Of a stretch of 64,000 bases of DNA, positions 37,301 through 49,831 are shown one piece after another (the first letter of the stretch is position 1; the number at the start of each line of letters is the position of its first letter). Source of the DNA: Rhopalosiphum padi (taxonomy: Eukaryota > Arthropoda > Insecta > Hemiptera > Aphididae); contig NC_083598.1 in the NCBI RefSeq assembly GCF_020882245.1, positions 76,017,714 through 76,081,713 on the forward strand, given 5' to 3'. A program made the position numbers and the translations under genes. The notes beneath the pieces are model-generated. The model saw nothing but the letters and a program-made list of their open reading frames with translations. It was not told the DNA's origin and made no database searches.

Positions 37301-38900
37301 AAGTGAATATTACGAGAAAAGTATCACATTATTCGACAATTTTTAAGAAAAATACATTTTACTTTCATATTTTTTTTTCGTTATATGATGGATAATGAGC
37401 AATGGCTATAACTAATTATTTAGAACTTATCTGATATTTTTTTTTCTTTAATGAAATTGAATGTTTAAACATTTCGTCATTGACCCCTCAGCACTTAACA
37501 TTTAGTATGATCGCTTTTAACACATTGAATTAGCAATCAATAAATTAAAGATCAACGTCTGACACAGAGATAAAGTCTTAAGACTTTAAAGTTTAGGCCT
37601 TATAAAGTGGTCGAAAATACTTTAAAATGTGAGACAGTTTTTTGTAGGTAGATTTATTAATATTAATATTTTTATTAATTCAACATAGGTTCTCATAACC
37701 GAATAAATTTGTCAATATAGATACATAAAAGAAGAAGAATAATCAATATATTATTATGAATGTTAAAAATTATAATTTATTATAATATCCAGTATCTACA
37801 TATTGCATTTTTCTATAGTGTATACCTAATATTCAAAAATCAGTTAAAATACTTATCTATTATCAGTTGTAAAATATACAAGTATATATTATATATATAT
37901 GTATAAAAAACTCACTTTTGCTGAATGATATGAAATGGGTATTTTAAACTTGAATTTATTGATAAATTATTCTATATTTAAAAACGATTCTGAACAAAGA
38001 AGACAATATGATCAACTACCTATTTACTATTTATATATATCTAAATAATTCTAAAGGCGTAAGTTTAAGTTTTTTTTTTTTTATTACATATTGAATAACT
38101 TTAATTAGTCAACATTTTGTATCCTACCTATTATGGTGGAAAAAATTTACATAATGACGAAGAAATGTTTATGATTAATATACCAAGTTACAAAAAAAAA
38201 AACTAAAATTAATTTAAGAAAAATCACTTTTTTTGATTAAATATCAAATGTTTTCAAAACAATTTTATCTTCAAACTCTTTTATAATATTATACATGTAA
38301 TAAATGTATTTTTATTTTAAACTGTAATAATAGGTTATGAAAAAACTTGTATTAAACTAAAATATGTTTGACCAAAAAACAAATATTGAATTAATATTAC
38401 AAAAATACCATATATTATCAAGGAAAAAAAGATGAACATTTAAAAAGTCTATATAAGGTACTCGGATCCAAGATATTAATAAAATGATAAGAAAATAATA
38501 TATCTATAAAATTCTAGAATAAATATAATTATTATTTGACAATGCATGTCTTTATGATTAGGTTTTGAATTAAAAACCTAACTTAACCGATTTTGTCAAA
38601 ATTATTCTGGTTTTATAAAAGCTATTTTTTTATTAATGTTAGTTTTTCTTAATTATTAAGATTAGTAAGTACTGAGTATTTATTATTATTGATCCCATCA
38701 AAGTACCAACTATATTACATTTTCTACCAATTGCAATATTAAAGATTGAAACGATTTTGGATCAACGCGATGGAAGGTACAAAAACAAAATATACTTCAG
38801 AGCAAAACCAGCTACGGACCTAACCCGTATTATAATAATATTATATGTTTTCGAGAGACGAGAGAACATCGTGTCCATCGCAATAAGTCACTGTCTCGAT
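34321..38900. other. AT-rich intergenic DNA, no gene seen
   Basis: No supportable exon. A near-palindrome of TAATAT type at about 35456-35490 and a doubled GCCCTAA at 35559-35572 were noted. GC rises locally at 35790-36010 without a coding frame. Confidence 0.5.
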
Positions 38901-38929
38901 TAGGTAATACATATACATATAATAATAAT

Positions 38930-39116
38930 AGTAATATAAAAATAATAAATGCATTCGGTGGCGTTAGTGGGTGGGTCGGAGTTCGGTGGTACGAGAAAAG
39001 TGGCGTATTTAAGGCGCATTATCTTTGGTGCGGAGAGACGTGCGGCCGCCGACGGGGTCATCACCTGAACAGCACAATAATGTATAGTATATAACGACCG
39101 GAGCGGGTTGACCAGG

Positions 39117-39147
<31 letters not shown>

Positions 39148-39850
39148 GTGAGCAGAAAAAAAGTCCGACTAAGCAGCCGTGAAACGCGTTAATGTCCGTG
39201 CATTCCGTGTTCATGGTAAACGATTTGATCGATGGCGCGACAGGCACAGTCCGTGCGTGATTAAGTAGAAAATGAGCGGTTTCCTCGGGCGCGAGATCCT
39301 ATAGGAAAAATCAATTAATAACGGATCCTTATTGCGGGCCTACATATTATATATATATATATAATAATAATGATAATAATAGATATGACTGAAAAAATGT
39401 ATTTAGTAATATGACTGCGGCGGTGGCGGCGGTGACGACGATGACGCTGTACTTAAACGCGCGTGTATAATGTAATAAGCGATGTTGAAAATTGAATTTT
39501 CGACGGGACGAGGGAAATCGTCGGCTAGGAAAATTAAAACAAAAAAACTGATCATTGAAAATCGTAGACGCTCTAGTCGTCGCGGCTACCGAGTTCGTCG
39601 GGATAATAATAACACAACATGATGTTGCGTACATAATATCTATAGGTTATGTGTGATTATGTGTGTATGATGAACTGTTGAGCCGTATACAGTATTATAC
39701 ACCGATAATCAGTCGGTGTGCGGTCGAGGTTGACCCGCCGTCGTTTCACGGGGAAGAGGTCGTTTTAGTGTGTGTGTGTGGTGTGTGTGTGTGTGTGTAC
39801 GCTGCTCATTCAAGGTGACGTTTAAATGTGGGGAAAAAACCCGAAAAATA
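38930..39850. promoter_or_regulatory. CpG-rich block with GT repeats, candidate regulatory DNA
   Basis: Three GC- and CpG-rich segments (38950-39310, 39415-39610, 39700-39850) lie between long AT-rich tracts, with (GT)n at 39116-39142 and 39768-39798. Minus-strand open frames of 115 and 95 codons are low-complexity (HTHTHT, SSRR) and not credible proteins. The location, 9 kb beyond the 3' end of Scr, is compatible with a Hox enhancer or a noncoding transcript promoter; this is inference from composition. Confidence 0.3.
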
Positions 39851-41860
39851 ACATGCACATTGCACTGTGGGGGTTAGAGATAGGTCGAAAGCGATAAATA
39901 TATTACGATAGTCTAAAACGAATCACGTGTTTCGAATACATAGATCTTGTGAATTACTGTTCTATCCCTAGAAATGCCTTTCGATAATATGATGCACTCG
40001 TGTGTTTAAGACACACAGAAAACACGATACGACGGACAGATGCTTTTAGATGAAATAATCATGAATTCAATATGTGCACCGACGTATTTTTCGACCATGG
40101 CGTTATAATAATAACAACGTAGTAAATTATTGAAAAATCCATCGTGTATACTAGAATACTGTAAAAAAAAAAATATGTGTTGTGAAACACTTACATATTA
40201 ATATTATAGTAACTATGTTCACTGGTAGTGAAATTTCCCGAAATTAATTGTTCTTATTTAAAAGAGCTTATCTCAAACTTAACACATATTATCTTACTAT
40301 TTATATTTATCTAACTGCACAGCTATAAAAGAAGAGTATAATTAATTATCGTTAAATGTTTTGTCAATGATAAGACTATAAGTATGAGTAGCTCTAATTA
40401 ACTGTTCTTGTAGACCAGTGTGCGAGTGTAAACAATTTTATATTAGTTAAAATATTATATCATAAATGGTTTTATAAAACGTATTCTAAAAACAATGCGT
40501 GTTATTACTATGCATTTCTAGTCAATGGAGTAATAATAAAAAAAACTGAATACATTTTTTTTCTTTTTCAAATACTTAACCTTTTACAAGATCGATTGCT
40601 TGTATGCTATACACATCGTTCAGTAATAGGTGTAAAATATAAATATTTATCCTTCAATAAAGTGTATTATCGAATATAACAATATAAATTATGACATAAT
40701 GTATTAAAATTGACTTGTTTATAAAACTTGTATATACGTACTACCTACTATAGTTATCATTATATTTTTAGTCAATTTTTAAAATATAATATAATACCTA
40801 AGTATAACATATATAGACCCTTAGATTCGCAAAAATTCATTTCTATGTATAGGTATATTGTATTTGTTTTATTGGCACAAATTATTTGATTTCAATCATA
40901 TTATATTAAGCATTATACACTATACACGGTGTAAATTAAAATAAAATAAACAATTGTCAAAACCTCCAAATAGATCTTATATAGTTATAAAATACAAATC
41001 AGTTATGAAAATGTAGAGGCTTTGGGGTGACAAAGGAAAGACCCTAATCATTTTTTAAATGGGTTAAATAATTTTTCATCACAATTAATACGGCAGCCTG
41101 ACAGCACGAGACAATAAAATTTTTTAAGAATCTCGTAGTTCGTTGTTTAGGTACTGAAAGTTAAAATAACATTTTTATATCGATATGCTAATATCTATAA
41201 TATCTATTATTTAGTATGATATTGATATACATAATTATTATATACATTATATTCTATTTTCAAATTAGTTATAAAAATATTTCGTTATTTTATAAATATA
41301 ATGATGCATATTATTTGGTATCTTTATAGAAAATTCTATTGTGAGTTGTTGTCATGGAGCTACTTTCTTGTGGAGTTCTTGGGGCTATAGCTTGGGTTGC
41401 TCTCCCCTGAATCCAGACATGATTATAATTAATAATAATAACAATTTATTGTTTTTATTATTATTTATTTATTCACTCCTAAATAGAAAATTGGCAAATA
41501 TTAGCGAAGAAATAATATGAAACATTTATAAATAAGATTAACATACTTAACATAATTATGATAAAATAAACATAAAAATTGTATATTATTATACTAAACT
41601 AGATTAAGAAACTAAAGACCTAACTGGGTCACAGAATAAGAATAAAAATTAAATTAAATATAACTAACGTATCGAAGCATTTTTTTTATAGAAACTGTAA
41701 GTTTAATAGTTTAACTAAAACTTTTAGTAAGTTATAGGATAATAAATACAGATAAGTGATAGGGATATGTGTGTATAGTATTGCCAAAATATAACGATTG
41801 AACGTTTGGTTATAATTATCTATCTATTATTTGTGAATTCAAAATTAGTCAGTTTTGGGT
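39851..41860. other. AT-rich intergenic DNA, no gene seen
   Basis: No exon-like segment. A short GC-richer piece at 41340-41420 is unidentified. Confidence 0.5.
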
Positions 41861-41869
41861 CGTGTGCTT

Positions 41870-42450
41870 CAGTTACGTATACGCATAATACGCTCTATAA
41901 AAACCGACATCCCTAGTTGGTGGGATTTTTTCCCACTCAGGCCCCCTTTCCCCGCTCTACGGGAATTTTTGCGGCCTCCTTCCCTCGCCAGCGCCGAAGT
42001 TTTCCAATTAAAAGCCATTACTGCAGCGAAAAGTTAAAAGGCGCTCGCGCCTGTTTTTCAATCAGCCGAACAACTCGGCAAAAACCGATATGCTCTGCTA
42101 TGCCGCGGCGCATTCACGCACACAAATAATAACCGACCGCCGAGTATGGAACGGCGAGGTAAGCGGGGTAGGGCAGGACGCCGCCACCGCCGTCTCATCC
42201 ATCCCTTACACCCTTTCACGTAGGGTATAAAAATAAGAGTAAAAAAAAAAAAAAAAGAAAAAAAAATACGAACCATAGTGTGTAACGAAAGGATCTCAAT
42301 ATCCACTCTCTCTAAAAAGTGGGTTTCTTATTGAAATCAAACAGTCGATTGATAACGGCGCGGCGGCGGAGCTCGCATGATTAATGGTCGTTCCGCGGCG
42401 GTGATGGCGGCGAGCTCGCCCGCCGAAAGTCTCTGGTGATGCAAAAAAAA
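41870..42450. promoter_or_regulatory. CpG-rich block, candidate promoter or enhancer
   Basis: Pyrimidine-rich start (CAGGCCCCCTTTCCCCGC), a perfect short palindrome GGCGCTCGCGCC at 42041-42052, and several GCGGCG/CGCCGC clusters. A plus-strand GAG|GTAAGC string near 42160 looks like a splice donor, so the block could be a first noncoding exon. The overlapping 60- to 82-codon frames on both strands disagree and have no motif. Poly-A tracts follow at 42241-42264 and 42440-42454. Confidence 0.3.
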
Positions 42451-43217
42451 AAAAAAGGAAACACGAAAATAGGTTTTTCCCGATTCGAATAAAAACGCAA
42501 ACGTCAGAATGACTTAAGCCATTGCCTGCACTGCCGACAGTTTTAAATGCGAAAGCGATTACCGTGGATGAAATAAAATAATTATGTTAAATGTTATTAC
42601 ATGCGCACGAAAATCACGCCAGACTTTCAGCCATAATTTCTATATGGCAATGGTGTGACTCGTACGTAATTTAATATATTATAATATTTGTTATTTGATA
42701 ATAATAACAGAATACGAATAATTAAAGCGTTATTATGTATACATATTTCGTTTTACAATCGAATCCGTCGTAAGTCCAAAGTACTTACAGAACTATATAA
42801 ACTGCAGTATACTGTGTAGTACGCGCCCTCGTCGTGCCATTGCAGCAACAGTACGAAGGGGTGTCGAAGTCATATATACCGACGTAATTTAAAGTTGTCA
42901 GTTACTGTTTCTCCCTCTGAAATCGTCGTTGTAGATAGTTAATTTTTGGTCGGTCGGGGAAATGTTGACAAACGACAATTAATAACACTGCTTCAGTTTA
43001 TACACCGAAAAATTGGAAAATAGTTCTCGTGACTTTCGTCCGCGAGAGTTGAAGAAATAAAACAATTCAAGTGCTAAGACCCATTTGTCATAAATACGTA
43101 TCGAGAATTCTCTTTTTACACTATATATATATATATAGCGACGTGTTAATCGCAATATATTTACGGTGATGCGGAACAAAATGATCAAATGTATAATGTA
43201 TAGGGTAGTTAAATGTG

Positions 43218-43220
<3 letters not shown>

Positions 43221-43283
<63 letters not shown>
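43221..43283. repeat. (CA)n microsatellite, 63 bp
   Basis: Uninterrupted AC dinucleotide run. The overlapping minus-strand open frames rich in Cys-Val are translations of this repeat, not genes. Confidence 0.97.
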
Positions 43284-43287
<4 letters not shown>

Positions 43288-46200
43288 ATTTACATATTAT
43301 TACATTTATGTAATACGTGAATGAATAAATGTACTGCCGAAATCTAAATACATTAATCGAACAACAACAATTATTATTATACTCCGCGGCTATATTATTT
43401 GGGCTTTGGTCTAGTTTATTTTGCACGTTTCAATCGCGATGTCTTTGTGGAAAACAAATAGGTATTGCACGTCTTATGCAAAAAAATCGCTGGTAACAAT
43501 ATAACGGCACAGACCATAACATAATCTATAATATATACTTACGTCAATAACGTCTGCTGCTTGAGGTGTGTGTCTGGTTACATACGCATTTTATAATACA
43601 TATTATTCTACACAGCATAGGTCTTTGGAAACTCGTAAACCGAGAAAACGTTACGCAATAATATGTGTACGTTTTTTTTCTTTCTTTTTTTGAATAGGCT
43701 CACGTTTATTTTTAGTTTCGTCTTAAAATTTGAATAACATGTGGCCGTGAACACAGGTCGCCGCCGCATTTTAATGAATAATTTACAGTGGCTATCGGAT
43801 TATTCTGAAATAGAAAAATTGCACCATAATACATTCAGTCGACGGACCAAGGTTTGGATTATGCGTATCGCAAGCTATGTATTATATAGGTATATTATTG
43901 TATGTATAATGTTAGTGCGTCGTTCGAGTGGTACCCGCCTGAACGTGAGCGGCTCGGTGTCTGTGACGTGCATGCCACTACGTACAGTATTATTGTAACA
44001 TATTAATATATTATGTTAAAAATGTATTCGCAACCTGTGCCGTGGAAACCACAGGGCGGACGATTAATCAAACAAAGGACCCCATAAAGTTATTAACCAA
44101 AATAAAACGATATTATTAAAATGTTGTGAGCTTATAACACTATTTGAATTTGTACCAAGGTACAATAATTACTTCGACAGCACAGTCCACGGTCGATGTT
44201 TGGCATGCAACCGCAAAGAGCGTTATATGGGCATTTGTGTAATACACCTACGTTTTGCATGTGTAATGTGTATATCTTAGAAAAAGATTATATTGAAGTA
44301 TCGCACTTCCAGAAAGACTATACTCATAGTCCCACCCTAGTTCAGTTTTGAAAGAAAAAATACAGGTCAAGATTGAGACGAATCTCAATGACTGCTGCAT
44401 CTGATAGCGTTTTTAATGATCTTCATGACTTTCATTATAAAAAATACTGACAAATTGAAAAAAAATGATCAGTTTAAAATAGTATTGCAAATTAGTACCG
44501 TGGAATTATATGATATTTTTTTATCACTCCGCCCTAAATCGTAATAACCTTTATATAGATATCACTTTTTAATGTGTTATTATAGTAATAATTACTAACG
44601 AAAATGTATATACAATAAAACACAATATATTTTTTATCTCTGGCAGTGGTCCCGAGTGCCTAAGACAATATAATATATAATATTACCTATTCGCTGTATG
44701 TAATCCTATATTCGACCATACATTACGTGAAAACGTTTATGACGTATACCTACTCCTACACGGCTACACAGGTCGTACTAATCACCATCACAATAGGTAC
44801 ATGGTAATTTTCTCAATATACGTATAACTATGTAAATACATATAACAATCTGTTGTTTTTGTTAATTTATATATATGTCTAAATAAGTTACTTTTTTTTT
44901 TTTTTTTTTTTAATTGAATTGTTTCAGCTATGCTTTTCGACGTGTGCACGCAGAGCAGATTAACTCACAACTTTCGTACTTGCATAAGCAACACGCTCGT
45001 AAGTCACAAGTATGATCGTGTGTTGAATGTTCGTTCGAGAGTGTGACCGAATAAATGATTATAATGACTTTTACTGCTACCAATAAAAAAAAAAGTTATT
45101 GCTAATGCGTGCGGTGTAGTCAACTTAACGTACACGCGAGTGACGAAGGGAATAACGGCGTTGTCGTTGTCGTGCTCTGCAAAAGGTATTACAAAACGTA
45201 AAGCCTCCTCTCTGCTACAGTTTTAGTATACATACCACCTATACATATAACACCGATAAAATGTATAACTATGTACTTAATCATTTTATATGGGATTGAT
45301 GAAATGCTGTTCATTGGTTGCAGGACTGCGCCCCACACAAAAAAAGTCAATTACCGGTAATAGTCGTCATTACTATTGGAAACAGTACTGCAACAACAGT
45401 TCACTTATTAAAATACAAATTGAGAATCGAAGAAAAAAATAACACGCACACTATGTTTATTTCATTATTTTTTTTTATTTTTTATTTATTTTTTTATCAT
45501 TATCATCGTTTGGATTCTTACAGAGAATTTTCAAAACACACCGTAACATCTTTTAACATATTATCTATTTACAATGGAAAAAAAAATTAAAAATTAAAAC
45601 AGGCATATAATTTTTTGTATAGTATATAATATATATCATATTAATATTATAATATTAAATAAAGTAATTAAAAAAAGAAAATCCTGGTTTCCTTTTCACG
45701 GTATAATATTACAATATTATTACTCGTGGGCAAAACTGTGAAAACATTTGTATATATTCGTATTATAATAAACCTTGTAGATAAACTATACGCGTTTAAA
45801 ATTTAATGTATATTATGTACAAATTATTATCATTGAAACATTTTTTTTTGTTTTGATTATAATTATTTATTTATGCTCTCGATCGATACTCTAATGATTC
45901 GAGACAAAAAAAAAATATATCATGAGTGACAGCAACATGACAAGACTAATAATTATAAATTAATATATTAATATTTTTTTTTACTATACAGTATACACTA
46001 TGATAGAATCGTCTTTCTACATCTAGTTTACAATTTTTTCTTTTTACAACAAAAATCAAACAATAAATATTGCACTTTTATAAATTAGATAGATTGAAAC
46101 ACTGAGTTTGACCATCGACATGGCAAAAAATAAAATAAATAATAAAATCGGGAAGCTGGTCATGATTTTAAATAAAATAGGAGAATAAAATAATTAAAGA

Positions 46201-46292
46201 AAGAACAATAAAATAAGAAAACAAATTATAAAAAACAACTAGGTATTTTAATGTTTAAATATTTTGTTCTTAAAAACTAAAACATAATAATG

Positions 46293-46344
<52 letters not shown>
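46293..46344. repeat. (ATA)n microsatellite
   Basis: About seventeen uninterrupted ATA units. Confidence 0.97.
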
Positions 46345-46346
<2 letters not shown>

Positions 46347-46699
46347 TAAAGAAAAATCACAGACTCTGGGTTAACACATGTACAGAAAATAGTTACAGCG
46401 TAATTTATAATATATTTTATACCTTTTTATATTATTTATTTAAGTATATGTATATAGAATATTTACATTTTGTCGTTTCATTTATAATATCATGAATAAT
46501 TTACGATAAAACCGTATAATAAAAATACTATTAATAGAAACACGAGTACGTGTGCGACGACGTTTAAATATATGATATATTATTATAACGATTTTAAAAT
46601 TACATTGTAAATTTTCTCTCAATTTTGTGAAAACCGGTTTGAGTGTAATAGTAAAACATTGCGTTTAAATAACTTATAAATTATAATATTATATAGTAC

Positions 46700-46960
46700 T
46701 GCCGATGAGTTCGTTTCCGCTAAAACTCGGCCTAAAAGCATGTAATATTTAATACTTGCGTATTATGTCCCCTACACTTCTCGGGACCCGGTCCTCGTCG
46801 TGACCGACGGTCAAAAATAAAAGTGTTATAATGTGGCGAGTCGTAAATTATGCGCGAAAGACACGCGGTCGATTACTGTAGAGATGGGTCGGTACGATCG
46901 GTACTTGTGCCTGCAGTGTACGCGCAAATAGTGCAACGGCAACATACTCGTGAAACAATC
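46700..46960. promoter_or_regulatory. CpG-rich patch 3' of Scr
   Basis: GC- and CpG-rich stretch (CTCGGGACCCGGTCCTCGTCG, GACACGCGGTCGATTACTG) about 1.3 kb beyond the Scr stop. No frame. It could be part of a long Scr 3' UTR or a regulatory element. Confidence 0.25.
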
Positions 46961-47926
46961 GTATGAAATATTATTGTATGGTATGAAATCGATCTATATG
47001 CATTGTATGTAGATTCCACTAGAATGATGCGTGCCATACGTATAGGTAACAAATCTCGACAAAATCAGTCTCGCGACTAATACTTGTTGTAAAAAAAAAA
47101 TGTTACAATATATTATATCAAGGAAAGTCGTACGCGCGTCCATGGTATACGTATTAAAAACACATCTGTATCGATCCAAAATGTCTCCTATTTTATCGAC
47201 AGTTATTATCACATTATCTACTCTTTTCCACCGACCATTTAATATATACGATATATATAAAAAATAATTTGAGCAAACGCTATTCTCGCCTACACCGCGT
47301 GGTTGTTTTCTATACGTTTTATCTCGCGTAGTCTTCTCGTTTATGTTTTATTTTTCGGTTTTATCGTACGCACTCAAATATTTAGATTCACGCCGTCCGG
47401 AATCGGAAGCAATAAGGGTTGTTTATATTATTATGCATACGAAGGGCGTATGTGCAAGAGGATTTTACGATTGCTTATTATTGAAAATCGGTCTTGGACG
47501 TATTTTTTAGATGAAATGGGTGTAATTGCTATACGCGGTATAATCGTAATGCGTGCTCATTACTGACGATATGACAATAAATGATCGTTAAACTCGGCGG
47601 GGTCAACTATTATAATAAAACATGAAATCGAAACGAAAGGTATCGAAAGAAATGTTTTTTTGGTTTTTTTTTTGTTTTTTTTTTTGTAATTTTTTTTTTA
47701 TTATTACGACGTGCGTTCGTCATATATTATTATATTATTATTTAAAAACACATAATTTACACGATTACACGATACAACACATTATTTTACGATGTCCAAG
47801 CGATAAAATTAAATACAAATCGCAATAATAAATGAATCATATAATAGTATAATTACCTACTGAAATATAAATATATAAACACATCGTCATATATTTATAT
47901 TCACGATAATTGATATATTTGTACAC

Positions 47927-48224
47927 TTTATTTACACATATTATTATATATATATCGTTACAATATGACGACAGATATGCGCAGTCGCGAATTTCGCGCA
48001 CACCCGTCGACGTGCGTAACGTCCGTGACGCGCTCTCGCACGTCCCGTGAGTTTAATTTTTTCAAATTGTTTTGTATGTATATTATTAATTTAACGGTTG
48101 TCTTACCTATCGCGCGTTCGCCGTTCGGCGACGCCACGGCCGTGGCCGCCGTCGATGTGGACGACGACGGAGACGACGGCGACGACGCCGCCTAAACGGA
48201 ACCGTTAAATTAATAATACGAATC
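47927..48224 (-). other. Scr: Scr 3' UTR (proximal part)
   Basis: After TGA the transcript enters a 19-bp inverted-repeat arm (48218-48200), a 100-nt GC-rich CpG-dense stretch with GAC/GTC trinucleotides, and the second arm (48099-48081). The first AATAAA on the minus strand is at 47932-47927, giving a minimum 3' UTR of about 300 nt. The AT-rich DNA beyond offers many further signals, so the true end is unknown. A good donor string, AG|GTAAGA (48110-48103), lies within the UTR and could allow 3' UTR splicing. Plus-strand frames here are antisense shadows. Confidence 0.5.
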
Positions 48225-48520
48225 TCAGGTGGTGAGGTGCGTGAACGGGTACGGGGTGCCGTAGGGCTGGGCGGCCATGTGATAGTGGTATGGCACCATG
48301 TTCATGCTGGCCATCTTGTGTTCCTTTTTCCACTTCATCCGCCTGTTCTGGAACCATATCTTTATCTGCCGTTCGGTCAGGCACAGCGCGTGCGCGATCT
48401 CGATCCTCCGCCGCCTGGTCAGGTACCGGTTGAAGTGGAACTCTTTCTCCAGCTCCAGCGTCTGGTAACGGGTGTACGACGTGCGCTGCCGTTTCGTCTC
48501 GCCGTTGGCGTTCACCGTAC
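48225..48520 (-). CDS. Scr: Sex combs reduced homeobox exon (last coding exon)
   Basis: Homeodomain transcription factor that in insects specifies labial and first thoracic identity; it acts in the nucleus with Extradenticle/PBX cofactors. The exon runs from acceptor TTTGCAG (exon starts at 48520, phase 1) to TGA at 48227-48225 and encodes 97 residues. It opens TVNANGETKRQRTSYTRYQ. The 60-residue homeodomain occupies 48497-48318, with Gln50 and Asn51 in WFQNRRMKWKKEH. The arm TKRQRTSY, the preceding NANGE and the following KMASMNMVPYH are diagnostic of Scr against Antp (RKRGRQTY, WKKEN) and Dfd. The C-terminus (HYHMAAQPYGTPYPF, ending LTT) is short and unlike the Drosophila tail. The YPWM-containing exon is not in this window. 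I did not use an in-frame upstream ATG at about 48650 because the reading crosses the acceptor into a transposon. Confidence 0.97.
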
Positions 48521-48602
48521 CTGCAAACATCGAACGCAAAACGCATGAGAACAAACACTTACGACAAAAATTACGACAATAATAATGTATTACTGAGTGT
48601 GC

Positions 48603-48682
48603 TAGTGACGTAGCCATAGAAGGGGGGCAGTGATCCATGACCCCCCCCCCCATCCTATTTTAAAATCCTGACTACGCCACTG
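48603..48682. mobile_element. hAT MITE, 80 bp, with 8-bp target duplication
   Basis: Termini TAGTGACGTAGCCA and, in reverse complement, CAGTGGCGTAGTCA are imperfect inverted repeats of the CAGTGGCGTA hAT type. Both sides carry the identical 8-mer GAGTGTGC (48595-48602 and 48683-48690), the signature of hAT transposition. The interior has GGGGGG and an 11-C run facing each other. It lies in the Scr intron, 82 bp upstream of the homeobox exon acceptor. Confidence 0.9.
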
Positions 48683-49679
48683 GAGTGTGCTATATAACAT
48701 ACGTATATTATATATATACATATATACAACGATTGGGTGTCTGGTAATAATTATAATATACTGTGTAGTAGGTATAGAGGTGTACAAGCGAAGTAAAGCG
48801 ATTTCAATGATAAGAGATACAAAACATATATTTATCTGCAATATAGGTAAATTCCTACCTATAGAGTTGGTCTCCACTTGCAAGTATAATATGCCTATAC
48901 GGTCGAGCAAAACGAGTTGGGACTGTTGTTTTGTTATATCAATAACGACTGTTCGTTAAATATTGATTTAAAATCAAGTTTAGAGTTGTGACATTGTATC
49001 ATAAAGATTTTAATTTTATGTTGAGTATAATAACTTTCAGAACACGAGTTATGTTAAAGTATACATATTACATTTATTTTTCATTTTTAATTCAATTATA
49101 TCATTGATTTTACGCTTTTAAAGTTGGTTGTTAGCTGTATAGATAATTTTATAGACAATTTCTGTTGTAGAATAATTGATTCGATCATAATATTAATCGT
49201 GGTGTTTCTCAAAGGTTATCTGCATAATATTACATACCTATCTATGTATGGATTTGAATATTTGTTTTTACATGTCATGATGCAATAGAAATTCGACAGA
49301 AGTTTAATAGTGCGGTGAAAATCGAAAGGACAATAATTGTGGGTTGTGGCCTTTGGAGTTGAGAATACCTAATATTATACATAGGAGTATCTCATATAAG
49401 AATTATGTGTGGTGTGTGGATACATTTTGATACGATTATATTAGAATATATCAAAATATATGAGTATTGAATATACGTATAAATTGCAAGGTTCGTTGTT
49501 GTACAATTAGTTATGTATATATAGTATGATATTATAGATATTTAATATATTTATATCTATAGCAGTGTATACCAGTGGGTTTTAGTGAGACATTTAAAGT
49601 ACAACACAGAAGTTGTTAATGTATAACAATATACGTATCGATGTATGCTTAGAATATAATTGTATACTACGTATAAACG

Positions 49680-49794
49680 GACACACACACACACACACAC
49701 AAATACATTGAGCGAGCAAACAATAAGACGTAATTGACTGTTCGTCACTGCTGCTCGAAACAGAGCTCGCGTGTACTGTATCGTTATACACATA

Positions 49795-49829
<35 letters not shown>
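49680..49829. repeat. (CA)n and (TA)n microsatellites in the Scr intron
   Basis: (AC)n at 49680-49700 and (TA)n at about 49800-49829. They create the poly-Tyr/Ile and Cys-Val open frames of the opposite strand. Confidence 0.95.

Positions 49830-49831
<2 letters not shown>

Larger units (their letters stand above)
42455..46700. other. Intergenic DNA with microsatellites, no gene seen
   Basis: No supportable coding exon. GC-richer patches at 42780-42960, 43740-44000, 44930-45060 and 45100-45200 hold short open frames without recognisable motifs. A long poly-T tract lies at about 44891-44911. Confidence 0.5.

Noticed and set aside
43121..43426. Minus-strand frames rich in Cys-Val
   Set aside because: They are translations of the (CA)n microsatellite at 43221-43283.
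48205..48653. Open frames overlapping Scr, including a 142-codon frame with an upstream ATG
   Set aside because: The reading upstream of 48520 crosses a clear splice acceptor and the MITE; the other-strand and other-frame readings are shadows of the homeobox.
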